Positions 39,011 through 47,915 of a DNA stretch of 64,000 nt are shown piece by piece. Source of the DNA: an uncultured Alphaproteobacteria bacterium. Lineage in GTDB: Bacteria > Pseudomonadota > Alphaproteobacteria > HIMB59. Position 1 is the first letter of the stretch. Every line of letters starts with the position of its first letter. The notes under the pieces are model-generated. The model had not been told where the DNA came from, made no database searches, and saw nothing but the letters and a program-made list of their open reading frames with translations. Position numbers and translations under genes: made by a program. Location: assembly GCA_902555695.1 (NCBI GenBank), contig CACDTV010000003.1, forward strand, positions 59,912-123,911, written 5' to 3'.

Positions 39011-40690
39011 CTATATTTTTTTTATTGAAATATTACTATTATTAACTTTCAAAATATAATCAAAGTCATTACTTTTACCAATTATATGTGAGCTCATTAT
39101 TATTGTTTTTTTTCCTTTGAATTTTTTCAAAAAATTTAAGATTAATTCTCTATTTTTTTTATCAACTGAGGATAGAGGCTCATCTAAAATTAATATATCA
39201 AACTCAGAGATAAATGCTCTAGCAATATTCAACCTTTGAATCTCTCCAAGAGATAGATCATTATTATCAAAATTTGGTTTTTTATTTAATTTATTTATCA
39301 GATGGCTTAATTTAAGCTCATTCAAAATATTTTTTAGTTTATTTCTATTAATTTTTCTCTCTAGTAACAAACTTCTATTAATTTTATCATCGAGAAGAGT
39401 TACTTTTTGACCAACATAAGAGATATTTTTTAGATTTATATAAGAATTTTTATATTTTTTTCCTTCAAATAAAAAATCTGCCTTTTTGAAACCACAAATA
39501 TAATTAATCAATGTAGACTTACCAGCACCTGATTTACCTGCAATTAAATAATAATTATTTGGTTTAATAGTTAATTTTTGATCTTTAATTATATGGTTTT
39601 TTTCGTAAAAAATATTCAAGTTTTCAATTTTTATTATTTTATTTACTCTAGTTTCCACTGTTTTATGATTTATTTCAGACTGATTTTTTAAATCTTTAAT
39701 AATGTCTATCGAACTTTTAAATGAACTATATCTATAAAGACAAGTATCCAAAGATATCTTAATTCTAGATATTGCAGGATAGAGTCTCAGAAAAACAAGC
39801 CCATATATTGAAAAGTAATACAATATTTGTTCATTAGTATATAGATAACTAGAAATTAAAAGTGAAAATAAAATGATCACTAGTAGTCCATTTTCAAATA
39901 TAATCCTCGGTATTCTTATAATCAAAAAATGATAAACATTTGCTTTCACAAAAAATCTAACCACCTTATTGAATTTATTGATTTGCGATAAACTGCTGGA
40001 AAAAATTTTATAGACCCTACTATTTATAAAAGTATCGTTAACAATAGAATTAATTAAAATTAAAGATGAAGTTCTGTTTGTGCCAGAGCTTTGTGTTTTT
40101 TTTGTATTTATCCTCAAATAGAAAATTAAAGTTAGAATAATTATAATTAGAATGTAAATACTATGTTCAGGGATTAATAAAATTAAAAAACCCAGCATAA
40201 AAAATAATACAATAGACTCAGTCATAAGATCTAATAACTTGTCCAAAAAAGAATTAAAAATTACATCAAACTCTTTAGCAAAAATTGTATTAATTTTATT
40301 AAGATCTAAATTGTCAACTTGATCTTGCTTCAGTTTTAAAATTAAAGAATAAGCCCTCCTTAAATAAATATAAATAGCCTCACTAACAAAGTAAGATTTA
40401 AATAGTTGTATTAAAACTTGATATATGGCTTTGATGAAAAAAATAAAAAGGCTTAAAATAACTATTTTTGAATAATCAAACCTACATAAATTAATATAAT
40501 TATTTAGTATGCCATTAGAAGCACATGATGTTTCAAAATTTGAAATTAAATTAACAATTACTATTAATGTTCCTACACCTATTAACTCAAATAACCCATT
40601 TAGAATTAGACCTATTAATAATACAAAAAGATAAAAGAATGATTTTGTACCAAATGTCTCTTCTATTGATTTAAAATATTTTTTTCCCAT
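39011..40690 (-). CDS. ABC transporter, fused membrane and ATPase domains (PglK-like flippase)
   Basis: This 559-residue half-transporter has about six membrane segments (roughly 17-300) and an ATPase domain from about 350. It has Walker A GKSGAGKST (385-393), Q-loop SYVGQKVTLLDD, Walker B ILILDEP (499-505), D-loop SSVD and switch His535. The signature is LSLGE (479-483) rather than LSGGQ, a notable deviation. Length and the segment RLYPAISRIKISLDTCLYRYSS resemble PglK, which flips undecaprenyl-diphosphate-linked glycans across the inner membrane. It overlaps the AsnB-type gene by 28 bp. Confidence 0.8.
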   Translation of the reverse strand: MGKKYFKSIEETFGTKSFFYLFVLLIGLILNGLFELIGVGTLIVIVNLISNFETSCASNGILNNYINLCRFDYSKIVILSLFIFFIKAIYQVLIQLFKSYFVSEAIYIYLRRAYSLILKLKQDQVDNLDLNKINTIFAKEFDVIFNSFLDKLLDLMTESIVLFFMLGFLILLIPEHSIYILIIIILTLIFYLRINTKKTQSSGTNRTSSLILINSIVNDTFINSRVYKIFSSSLSQINKFNKVVRFFVKANVYHFLIIRIPRIIFENGLLVIILFSLLISSYLYTNEQILYYFSIYGLVFLRLYPAISRIKISLDTCLYRYSSFKSSIDIIKDLKNQSEINHKTVETRVNKIIKIENLNIFYEKNHIIKDQKLTIKPNNYYLIAGKSGAGKSTLINYICGFKKADFLFEGKKYKNSYINLKNISYVGQKVTLLDDKINRSLLLERKINRNKLKNILNELKLSHLINKLNKKPNFDNNDLSLGEIQRLNIARAFISEFDILILDEPLSSVDKKNRELILNFLKKFKGKKTIIMSSHIIGKSNDFDYILKVNNSNISIKKI

Positions 40691-42528
40691 ATCCCAAGAA
40701 TAAATATTTGACCAATTAGATAACTATTTTTGTTGTCTTTAGAATTAATAAACTGGTCGATGTATTCAGAGAGTTTATTTTTATTTATATATGTTTTAAT
40801 TAAATCACTTGATAAACAAATATCATAAACCATGTCTCTAAGTGTATTTTTAATCCAATATGTTTGGGGATCTGCTAATGTTTTTTTATTTCTATAAAAT
40901 ATTTCTTTACCCATTACTCTCTTATGTGGGTATTTGAACAAAAACCTTTGGATTGTTTTACCAAATTTATACTCAGATGGTACAGAGAGTAGGTGTTCGA
41001 CTAAGTCATGATCTAAAAATGGAACTCTTGTTTCCATTGAGTACCTAGAGGAAGACCTATCACAGTACCTCAATGATCTAGGCAACTTATAGTGAAATAG
41101 ATCGTTGCATTGAGCATTAAGCAAATTGCTACTAAATTTATCAAAAAATAAACCTCTTTTTCTTACATAATTTATATTTTCAAAAAGAAAAAAATCATTT
41201 TTTTTGTATCCTGTACCATCAATTGTCGAAACGCCAGGAAAACTAAATTGACCTAAAGATGAAAGTACAAAATTGCTACTATTATTTGGATTATATAGGT
41301 TTTTGATAATAGATTTAACCTTGAAATTCACTTTATCAATGTTTTGTGTTTCTACCATATCTAAGAAGTATGGAATTAAATAATAAGGATAACCTGCACC
41401 CAACTCATCACCTCCAGAGCCATCTAAGATAACTTTAGATTCATTTTTATTTTTTTTATAAAGTAAATGTTGTGCGACAATTCTCAGTGAAGAAAATGGT
41501 TCGTATTCTGTCTCCATTGTAGAATTCAATTCTTTTTCTAAGTCGTTATCATTTAAAGTAGTTAGATAATGATCAGAATTCATCAAATTTGATAATACCT
41601 CAGACTCTTTTGTTTCAGAGTATTTCTCATATAGAGAATTGTCATAATCAAACGTAAATGATTTTAGCTTAAATTTTTTCTTATTTATCATCGAGGACAT
41701 AACAGCAGAGTCAATTCCACCAGATATATGAATACCTATTTCTGACTCAGTATCTAGGTGTTGATCAAAAGAGCTATCAAGGAGTTGTAAATATTTATCA
41801 GATAATTGATAAAAATTTTTATTAGAATTTATTTCTGATGCTGAGTTGATATTTTTTTCAAAATCATAATATTTTTTTATAGAGAAAGAACTATTGTCTA
41901 TTTCTAAAAAATGCCCTGGGGGTAATTGATTTATGTTTTTAAACCATGATTCGTTGTTTGAATTTATGAGACCATGTTGAAGAAAAATAACTAGTTCATC
42001 TTCATTGAGATCCTTGTTAATTCTATCAATTTCAAATAATGGAGCTATCTCAGATGAGAAGCAAATACCTCTATAATCAGCAAAGTAATGTAGAGGCTTA
42101 ATACCAAATCTGTCTCTAATTAAATATCTTTTATTATTTTTTTTATCAATTATGGCAATAGCAAACATACCCTTAATTAGATTTATAAAGTTAATTGAAA
42201 ACTTGTCGAAAAGATCAGAAAGAATTTCACTATCACATTTTGTTAAATATTTTTTATTTGGAAAATATTTTTCTTTCAACTGTTTATGATTATATATTTC
42301 TCCATTAAAGATAATAATCACATCTTTACTTTTGTTAAATAAAGGCTGAGATGCTAATTCACTTTTATCATTAATTGCAAGTCTATTGATACCAAAATTG
42401 GAATTCGTGTTTTCGTATATTCCTTTACTGTCAGGTCCACGAAAATTCATTTTTTCTAGTATTTTTTCTATAGAAAAATTATTATCTTTAAACTTTGAAA
42501 AGTAAAATTGTCCTGCAATACCACACAT
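40663..42528 (-). CDS. asnB: Asparagine-synthetase-type glutamine amidotransferase
   Basis: This 621-residue protein starts MCGIAGQFYFS with nucleophile Cys2 and has MNFRGPDSKGIY, IIFNGEIYNHKQL and RDRFGIKPLHYF in the class II glutaminase domain. The synthetase domain has IHISGGIDSAVM (ATP pyrophosphate loop, about 266-277), ILDGSGGDELGAGYPYY and SMETRVPFLDHDLVEHLLS. Both catalytic halves look intact. In glycan loci such proteins often amidate sugar uronic acids instead of aspartate (WbpS-like); the placement between a flippase and a methyltransferase supports that, but true asparagine synthesis is not excluded. Confidence 0.85.
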   Translation of the reverse strand: MCGIAGQFYFSKFKDNNFSIEKILEKMNFRGPDSKGIYENTNSNFGINRLAINDKSELASQPLFNKSKDVIIIFNGEIYNHKQLKEKYFPNKKYLTKCDSEILSDLFDKFSINFINLIKGMFAIAIIDKKNNKRYLIRDRFGIKPLHYFADYRGICFSSEIAPLFEIDRINKDLNEDELVIFLQHGLINSNNESWFKNINQLPPGHFLEIDNSSFSIKKYYDFEKNINSASEINSNKNFYQLSDKYLQLLDSSFDQHLDTESEIGIHISGGIDSAVMSSMINKKKFKLKSFTFDYDNSLYEKYSETKESEVLSNLMNSDHYLTTLNDNDLEKELNSTMETEYEPFSSLRIVAQHLLYKKNKNESKVILDGSGGDELGAGYPYYLIPYFLDMVETQNIDKVNFKVKSIIKNLYNPNNSSNFVLSSLGQFSFPGVSTIDGTGYKKNDFFLFENINYVRKRGLFFDKFSSNLLNAQCNDLFHYKLPRSLRYCDRSSSRYSMETRVPFLDHDLVEHLLSVPSEYKFGKTIQRFLFKYPHKRVMGKEIFYRNKKTLADPQTYWIKNTLRDMVYDICLSSDLIKTYINKNKLSEYIDQFINSKDNKNSYLIGQIFILGIWEKNILNQ

Positions 42529-43389
42529 TTAAAAATTTATATAAGAAGAATTTTTGTTTAACTTACCTAAAAATTTCTCTTTCAATGTTATTAAAGTTGT
42601 ATCACCAACTCTATCCCATTTAAAAGAAAATTTTCTTTTCAAATTTCTTTTTAAAAATCTCACATTATTAGTTCTTCCATCAACTAATATACTTGATCCG
42701 GGTATTAAAGTGCTTTCCAAAAAACATATATCAGCTGAAATTGGGGTTCTCTCTATACATTGAAAACTAATGTTATTTATTTTACCTATAGGATCTGTTG
42801 GGTGAGGACCATCTAGGTAAATAAAATCTGGATTGATATCGGGGATAAATTTATACTTGTGACAAACTTCAGAGTTGTAGAGTATTGTTTCAACTGGCGA
42901 TACAGAGAAATTTACAATATCCTTAAGATGTGGTGGTAATTTTTTTCTGGTATTATTAATCCATTTCTTTGATGTATCTACACAATACAATTTAAACATT
43001 TTAGTATTTCTCATTTTGTTTATTTTTGGATTATTTTTTAAGTATTTTCTATTTTCATAAATAGCCTGAGCAATAACCAAGGTGCTATAACCGACACCAA
43101 ATTCAAGAACTGTAAATGGTTTTTTCTTTTTTATTAATTTATAAATCCTAGCTAAATCTATTATCTCAGGTTCATATTGATTTTTTTTTTCTTTAATTGG
43201 ACCGTAAATATCGAAGTCTGAGTCTTGTTTAAATTTATTTGTTTTTAATAATATATCTAACTTATTTTTATAAAATGTATTTCTTAAATTGGTTTCAGTA
43301 AACAAATTATAAAATATTTTTAAAAGTGGCTCTAAAATCCAAAAGGGATCATTACATATATAGAAAAAAAATTTTTTTAAAAATTTCAT
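42529..43389 (-). CDS. SAM-dependent methyltransferase-like protein
   Basis: This 286-residue protein contains a SAM-type motif I, TVLEFGVGYSTLVIAQAI (about 93-110), a following acidic LYCVDTS, and PDFIYLDGPHPTDP, which resembles a class I methyltransferase catalytic strand. The N-terminal FFFYICNDPFWILEPLLKIF is hydrophobic and may contact the membrane. The substrate is unknown. Its stop abuts the AsnB-type start, and its start is 46 bp from the divergent FMN oxidase gene. Confidence 0.68.
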   Translation of the reverse strand: MKFLKKFFFYICNDPFWILEPLLKIFYNLFTETNLRNTFYKNKLDILLKTNKFKQDSDFDIYGPIKEKKNQYEPEIIDLARIYKLIKKKKPFTVLEFGVGYSTLVIAQAIYENRKYLKNNPKINKMRNTKMFKLYCVDTSKKWINNTRKKLPPHLKDIVNFSVSPVETILYNSEVCHKYKFIPDINPDFIYLDGPHPTDPIGKINNISFQCIERTPISADICFLESTLIPGSSILVDGRTNNVRFLKRNLKRKFSFKWDRVGDTTLITLKEKFLGKLNKNSSYINF

Positions 43390-43435
43390 TAAATTTAATA
43401 TTGTAAATTGTATCAGTTATATTAGAACTTTAAAT

Positions 43436-44476
43436 GTGAAATTTTCAACTATTAGAGAGTTATTTTTATTATCCCAAAAAAAATTTAGTAAAGGTCTTTG
43501 CGAATGGGTTAATTCTGGTGCCGAAGATGATGTAACTATGAAAAGAAATATAGAGTATTTAAACAAGCTACAGCTATATCCTGAAATATTAAAAAAAAGA
43601 GAGAATTTAAATTTTAAGAAAAATTTTTTTGGAGAGGATATTTCTTCACCGCTCATTTTATCTCCAATGGGTCATCAAACCCAATTCCACAAAGATGGTG
43701 AGATTGAGATGTGTAAAGGTGTTGACAACTATGGATCGATCTCTTTTTTTAGCACACAAAGTAGGATTAAGCTTGAAGATGTAAGGGCTAAAAATAAAAA
43801 AGCAAATTTAGTATATCAAATATTTCTATTTGGAAATAAGGATTGGATAAAAGCTGAAATAAAAAGAGCTGAAAAAAACAATTGTTTAGCTTTAGCTATC
43901 TGTGTAGATGCCTCTATAAGATCATTTAGATACTCTGATAGAGAGTCAGGCTATGATGCAAGAAATTTTGGAAGAAGAACTCTAAAAGAACCACCAGATC
44001 CATCACAAGATTTATCTTATGACTGGGAAATAATCTCTTGGATTAAAAAAAATACCTCTTTACCTTTGATAGTTAAAGGACTTATTAATGTGAAAGATGT
44101 AAAAAAATGTATGGATTTTGGAGTTGAAGGTATTTGGATTTCAAATCATGGAGGAAGAATGTTCAATTCAAATATTTCAAGTATTGAAGCTTTAATGGAT
44201 ATTAAATCAATAATTAAAAATAAAAAAATTGTAGTGATAAGTGATAGTGGAGTTAGAAGAGGATCAGATGTAATAAAATTTCTCTGTTTAGGGTCACATT
44301 TTGTTGGAATAGGTAGACCAGCAATATGGGGGCTAGGACTAGATGGAAATAGAGGAGTTACAAATGTCTTTAATCATTTACATGAAGAGCTATATGTTGC
44401 ATCCATAAACGGTGGTTTTTCAAGTTTTAAAGATTATAATGATAAAAGGTTAAGATTTTCAAAAAATAAAATTTAA
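43436..44476 (+). CDS. FMN-dependent alpha-hydroxy-acid oxidase/dehydrogenase, divergent
   Basis: This 346-residue TIM-barrel flavoprotein of the LldD/glycolate oxidase family starts at GTG. Catalytic residues kept are Asp158, Lys214 (PLIVKGL), His238 and Arg241 (ISNHGGR), with the phosphate site DSGVRRGSDV and IGRPAIWGL. The two substrate-binding tyrosines of glycolate oxidase (Y24, Y129) are Trp24 (LCEWVNSGAED) and Phe130 (YQIFLF), and loop 4 is short. It should oxidise a 2-hydroxy acid to a 2-oxo acid, but on an unusual substrate. It is first in a nine-gene operon that makes CMP-activated sugars, so the substrate may be a sugar acid (inference). Its stop shares a base with the neuA start. 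Confidence 0.82.
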   Translation: MKFSTIRELFLLSQKKFSKGLCEWVNSGAEDDVTMKRNIEYLNKLQLYPEILKKRENLNFKKNFFGEDISSPLILSPMGHQTQFHKDGEIEMCKGVDNYGSISFFSTQSRIKLEDVRAKNKKANLVYQIFLFGNKDWIKAEIKRAEKNNCLALAICVDASIRSFRYSDRESGYDARNFGRRTLKEPPDPSQDLSYDWEIISWIKKNTSLPLIVKGLINVKDVKKCMDFGVEGIWISNHGGRMFNSNISSIEALMDIKSIIKNKKIVVISDSGVRRGSDVIKFLCLGSHFVGIGRPAIWGLGLDGNRGVTNVFNHLHEELYVASINGGFSSFKDYNDKRLRFSKNKI

Positions 44477-45192
44477 TGAAAACAATATGTATAATTCCTG
44501 CTCGCGGAGGATCTAAGGGCATCAGAAAAAAAAATATTCAATTGCTTGGAGGGAAGCCTTTAATTTATTATCCTATTAATTCCGCTATTAAGAGTGGTGT
44601 TTGTGATGTAGTGCTTGTATCAACAGATGACAAAGAGATTGCTAAAATAGCTAAAAGATATGGAGCAGAAGTTCCTTTTTTAAGACCAAAAAAATATTCA
44701 AAAGATTTTACAACTACTGAAGAAACTCTTAAACAATCCCTTCTTTCTTATGAGAACTATTCTGGCCATAAATTTGATATTTGTATTTTCTTAACTTGTA
44801 CTAATATATTTAGAAAAGTTAGTTGGATCGTAGAAGCTGTTAATACTCTTAAAGCGAAAAAAAATATTGATAGTGCTTTCTCTGTTCACCAATTATATAA
44901 ACATTTCTGGCATTTTAAGAACAATAAACTCTCTAAAGTTCTTCCTTGGATGAATAAATACACAAGTAGACAAGTTGCACCTAAACTTTTTAGGGAAGAT
45001 ACTGGATTGGCCTGTGCTACTAGATCAAAATTTTGGAGAGCTGGAAAAAGAATTGGACCAAATGTTCACATTATACCAAATGATGATAGCCTCTCAGGCA
45101 TTGATATTCACAGTTTGGATGACTTAGCACTCGCTAATGCTGTTTACAATAATTTAAAGAGAAATAAAAGACTAAGTGAATACTCACTGTAA
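44476..45192 (+). CDS. neuA: CMP-nonulosonic acid synthetase (NeuA/PseF/LegF family)
   Basis: This 238-residue cytidylyltransferase starts CIIPARGGSKGIRKKNIQLLGGKPLI, the CTP-binding signature of CMP-Neu5Ac synthetases (about 5-30). It has VSTDDKEIAKIA, FLRPKKYSKDFTTT and the C-terminal DIHSLDDLALANAV metal-binding segment. It activates a nonulosonic acid with CTP. Its likely partner is the NeuB-type enzyme at 37921-38979. Confidence 0.9.
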   Translation: MKTICIIPARGGSKGIRKKNIQLLGGKPLIYYPINSAIKSGVCDVVLVSTDDKEIAKIAKRYGAEVPFLRPKKYSKDFTTTEETLKQSLLSYENYSGHKFDICIFLTCTNIFRKVSWIVEAVNTLKAKKNIDSAFSVHQLYKHFWHFKNNKLSKVLPWMNKYTSRQVAPKLFREDTGLACATRSKFWRAGKRIGPNVHIIPNDDSLSGIDIHSLDDLALANAVYNNLKRNKRLSEYSL

Positions 45193-45208
45193 TTTATATT
45201 AAGTAAAA

Positions 45209-46027
45209 ATGAAAGATCTTAGTATTTTACTATTTGGTTATAATAGACCCTCACATTTAAGAAGGCTTTTAATAAGCTTAGAAAATCAAAAAATTAAAAA
45301 TAATATTTACTTTATATTGGATGGACCAAAATCAAAATCAGATAATATAGTACAAAAAGAAATAAAATTAATGACTGAGAAAAATCATTTTTTAAATATC
45401 CAGTGTTTTTTTAGAAAAAATAATCTTGGTTTGGCCAATTCTATTATTAATGGATTAACTAGAATTAAAAAAAAATCTAAATACTTTTTAATTTTGGAAG
45501 ATGACTGCATTCCACGTTTAGGAATTTTCGAATACATAAATTCTGCTTTAAAATTATCAAATAATAATCCACAAAATAATATTATTTGTTGTTATCAAAC
45601 TCCAAATATATTTGAAAAAAGTAACTATCTAAAATTTTATAATACAGATTTATTTATTCCATGGGGTTGGGTGATATCCAATCTAACTTTAGAAAGATTT
45701 ATTAAATTCTATAAAACCAAAGACTCTTGTCATATAGAAGATGAATTTTTTAATAAAATTTCAAATACAATAAAATCAAAAAAAAATATTTGGTCTTTAG
45801 ATTTTATGAAATTCTGTAAATTAAATAATATTTCTTTTATATATCCAAATTTTTCTTTTATTAAAAACATAGGTTTCGATGGATCAGGTATTAATTCGAA
45901 AATTACTAATAATTTTGATACAAAGTTTCAATCATTTAAAAATATTACAAATAAAATTTTAATTTCAAATAATATTAAAAAAAAGCAAAAAAACTTTATA
46001 AAAAGAAATCTTTCTTTTTTTTACTAA
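45209..46027 (+). CDS. GT-A type glycosyltransferase
   Basis: This 272-residue protein begins DLSILLFGYNRPSHLRRLLISLENQ, a Rossmann-like nucleotide-sugar binding start. It has FFRKNNLGLANSIINGL and the metal-binding LEDDCIPRLGIFEYINSAL (Glu-Asp-Asp at about 97-99), then IPWGWVISNLTLERFI. The pattern resembles GNT-I-like GT-A enzymes. No membrane anchor. Acceptor and donor unknown; placement just after neuA suggests it may transfer a sugar of the same glycan. Confidence 0.75.
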   Translation: MKDLSILLFGYNRPSHLRRLLISLENQKIKNNIYFILDGPKSKSDNIVQKEIKLMTEKNHFLNIQCFFRKNNLGLANSIINGLTRIKKKSKYFLILEDDCIPRLGIFEYINSALKLSNNNPQNNIICCYQTPNIFEKSNYLKFYNTDLFIPWGWVISNLTLERFIKFYKTKDSCHIEDEFFNKISNTIKSKKNIWSLDFMKFCKLNNISFIYPNFSFIKNIGFDGSGINSKITNNFDTKFQSFKNITNKILISNNIKKKQKNFIKRNLSFFY

Positions 46028-46028
46028 T

Positions 46029-47036
46029 ATGAATTTCGCAATAATTGGATATGGAAGTATTGGAAAAAAATACCTAAGAATACTTAATAAAAAGTTAAAT
46101 AGAAAAAGAGATAATATTTTCATTTTTGATAAGGTTTTTTCTAAAAATAAAAAAAAAATTAATAATTATTTTTATAATAGTAGTGAAATAAATAAATTAT
46201 CTTACAATTTTTCTTTATCAATAATATCTACTCCCTCCAACAGTCATTTTCAAGATGTAGTTAAATTGATAGGTAAATCAAACTCTATACTTATTGAAAA
46301 GCCATTTGTTTTAAGCCTTAAACATGCAAATAAATTAATTGAATTAAGTAAATATCATAAGGTCAAAATGTATGTTTGTTTTCAAAATAGATTAAATAAA
46401 TCAATTCAATATTTGGTACAAAAAAAAAGAATTTTTAATAAACCTTTTTATATTGATTGTTGTTTATTTTGGCATAGAGATTTTAACTATTATAAAAATA
46501 ATTGGAGGGGGAATTATAGCTCAGATGGGGGTGTTTTAACAAATCAAGCAATTCATTTGCTAGATACTATTACATATCTTTTTGGTGAAATAAAAAAATT
46601 TAACGCAATTGCAGGTTTTAATCAAAGTAAATTAGCTTCAGAGGATATTATAATACTAAATTCAATAACAAAAGAAAATTCAATATTTTCTTTAAGAGCT
46701 ACTACAAGATCTGACCATAATTACAATACAGAGATTAATATATTTTATGATAAGCAAAGAATTATGATTTCAGGTAAAAATTTTAACAAAATCTATGTAT
46801 ATAAAAATGGTAAAAAATATTTGTTAAAAAATTACTCTGAGACTTTTTATGATCAGTCAGGCAATGGGCACGAGAAAATAATAAGTTTATTTATAAAAAA
46901 CAAAAAAAAATCCCTTGAAATGTTTGAAATTTCTAAAAATCTACATGTTATGAATGTAATACACTCAATCTACAATCATATTTTTAGTTTTAAGCTAGAT
47001 AAAATTTCCACAAAAGGTAGTCTATTAGGAAGATGA
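46029..47036 (+). CDS. Gfo/Idh/MocA family oxidoreductase
   Basis: This 335-residue protein has the N-terminal NAD(P) fold FAIIGYGSIGKKYLRIL (about 2-18), the family motif LIEKPFVLS with the catalytic Lys, and QAIHLLDTITYLFGEI in the C-terminal domain carrying the conserved His. Family members oxidise or reduce sugar hydroxyls or C=O groups. It lies 1 bp after the glycosyltransferase gene and overlaps the DAHP-synthase-like gene by 4 bp. A second member is encoded at 50133. Confidence 0.82.
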   Translation: MNFAIIGYGSIGKKYLRILNKKLNRKRDNIFIFDKVFSKNKKKINNYFYNSSEINKLSYNFSLSIISTPSNSHFQDVVKLIGKSNSILIEKPFVLSLKHANKLIELSKYHKVKMYVCFQNRLNKSIQYLVQKKRIFNKPFYIDCCLFWHRDFNYYKNNWRGNYSSDGGVLTNQAIHLLDTITYLFGEIKKFNAIAGFNQSKLASEDIIILNSITKENSIFSLRATTRSDHNYNTEINIFYDKQRIMISGKNFNKIYVYKNGKKYLLKNYSETFYDQSGNGHEKIISLFIKNKKKSLEMFEISKNLHVMNVIHSIYNHIFSFKLDKISTKGSLLGR

Positions 47037-47911
47037 TTCAAAATAAAAAACCAACAAAGGATATATCAAAAGATGATATTGATAATAAATTATTTAAGGT
47101 CTGCAATAAAAAAACAAAAAGATTAGTAAAGATAAATAATAAAATAACCTTTGGTAATGGAGATTTAAATATCATAGCCGGTCCAAATGGAGTAGAGTCT
47201 AAAAAATTAATTCATAAAACAGCTTCTTTTTTAAATAGGCTAGGTGTCAAAATTCTTAGAGGACACGTTTTTAAACCTTTAACCTTCCCATATAGGTCTA
47301 GTCAATATTCTGAGTCTGGTGTTAAGGGTTTAGAGTGGCTTAAAGAAGTGCGATCTGAATATGATATGACAATTGTATCGGAAATTACAGAGCTTCAATA
47401 CCTTGATAAGATGTTAAATACAATTGATATACTCCAAATTGGTACAAGAAATATGCAAAACTTTGAACTTGTCAGAGAGGTTGCAAGATCAAAAAAACCA
47501 ATAATTCTAAAAAGACACTTTGGATCAAGTTTGAGGGACCTTTTGGGTGTAGCTGAGCATATTCTTTATGAGGGTAATTATAAACTCATTTTATGTGAAA
47601 GAGGTATTTCCGCTCCTCATACTCACCGTGAGACATCAAGATATTTATTAGATATCCAGGCTATACCAGCTTTAAGGGAATTGACAAATTTTCCTATAAT
47701 CTCAGACCCTAGTCATGCATCATTTTGGGCACCATGGGTGCCTAGTTTGGCTTATGCTTCTGTTGCTGCAGGAGTTGATGGATTAATTATTGAAACTCAT
47801 CCAAATCCGTCAAAATCTAAGGTAGACCCACTACAGCCTTTGAATTTTAATACATTTAAAAAAGTTTTTAAAAATATTAAATCACTAAAAAGATTGACTA
47901 AAAAATTTTAA
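47033..47911 (+). CDS. DAHP-synthase/KDO8P-synthase family aldolase with altered active site
   Basis: This 292-residue protein matches the type I-beta DAHP synthase fold: IIAGPNGVES (48-56), RGHVFKPLTFPYRSSQYS, IVSEITE, ILQIGTRNMQN, IILKRHF, LILCERG, SDPSHAS, IIETHPNP. Metal-binding His228, Glu254 and Asp265 are in place, but the fourth ligand Cys is Asn52, as in metal-independent KDO8P synthases. The erythrose-4-phosphate motif KPRTS is KPLTF, followed by YRSSQYS, reminiscent of the KDO8P synthase ANRSS. It likely joins PEP to an aldose, but perhaps not E4P. A normal class II DAHP synthase is encoded at 13502, so this copy is not needed for aromatic amino acids. It sits between Gfo/Idh and AroE-like genes. 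Confidence 0.83.
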   Translation: MIQNKKPTKDISKDDIDNKLFKVCNKKTKRLVKINNKITFGNGDLNIIAGPNGVESKKLIHKTASFLNRLGVKILRGHVFKPLTFPYRSSQYSESGVKGLEWLKEVRSEYDMTIVSEITELQYLDKMLNTIDILQIGTRNMQNFELVREVARSKKPIILKRHFGSSLRDLLGVAEHILYEGNYKLILCERGISAPHTHRETSRYLLDIQAIPALRELTNFPIISDPSHASFWAPWVPSLAYASVAAGVDGLIIETHPNPSKSKVDPLQPLNFNTFKKVFKNIKSLKRLTKKF

Positions 47912-47915
47912 ATTT

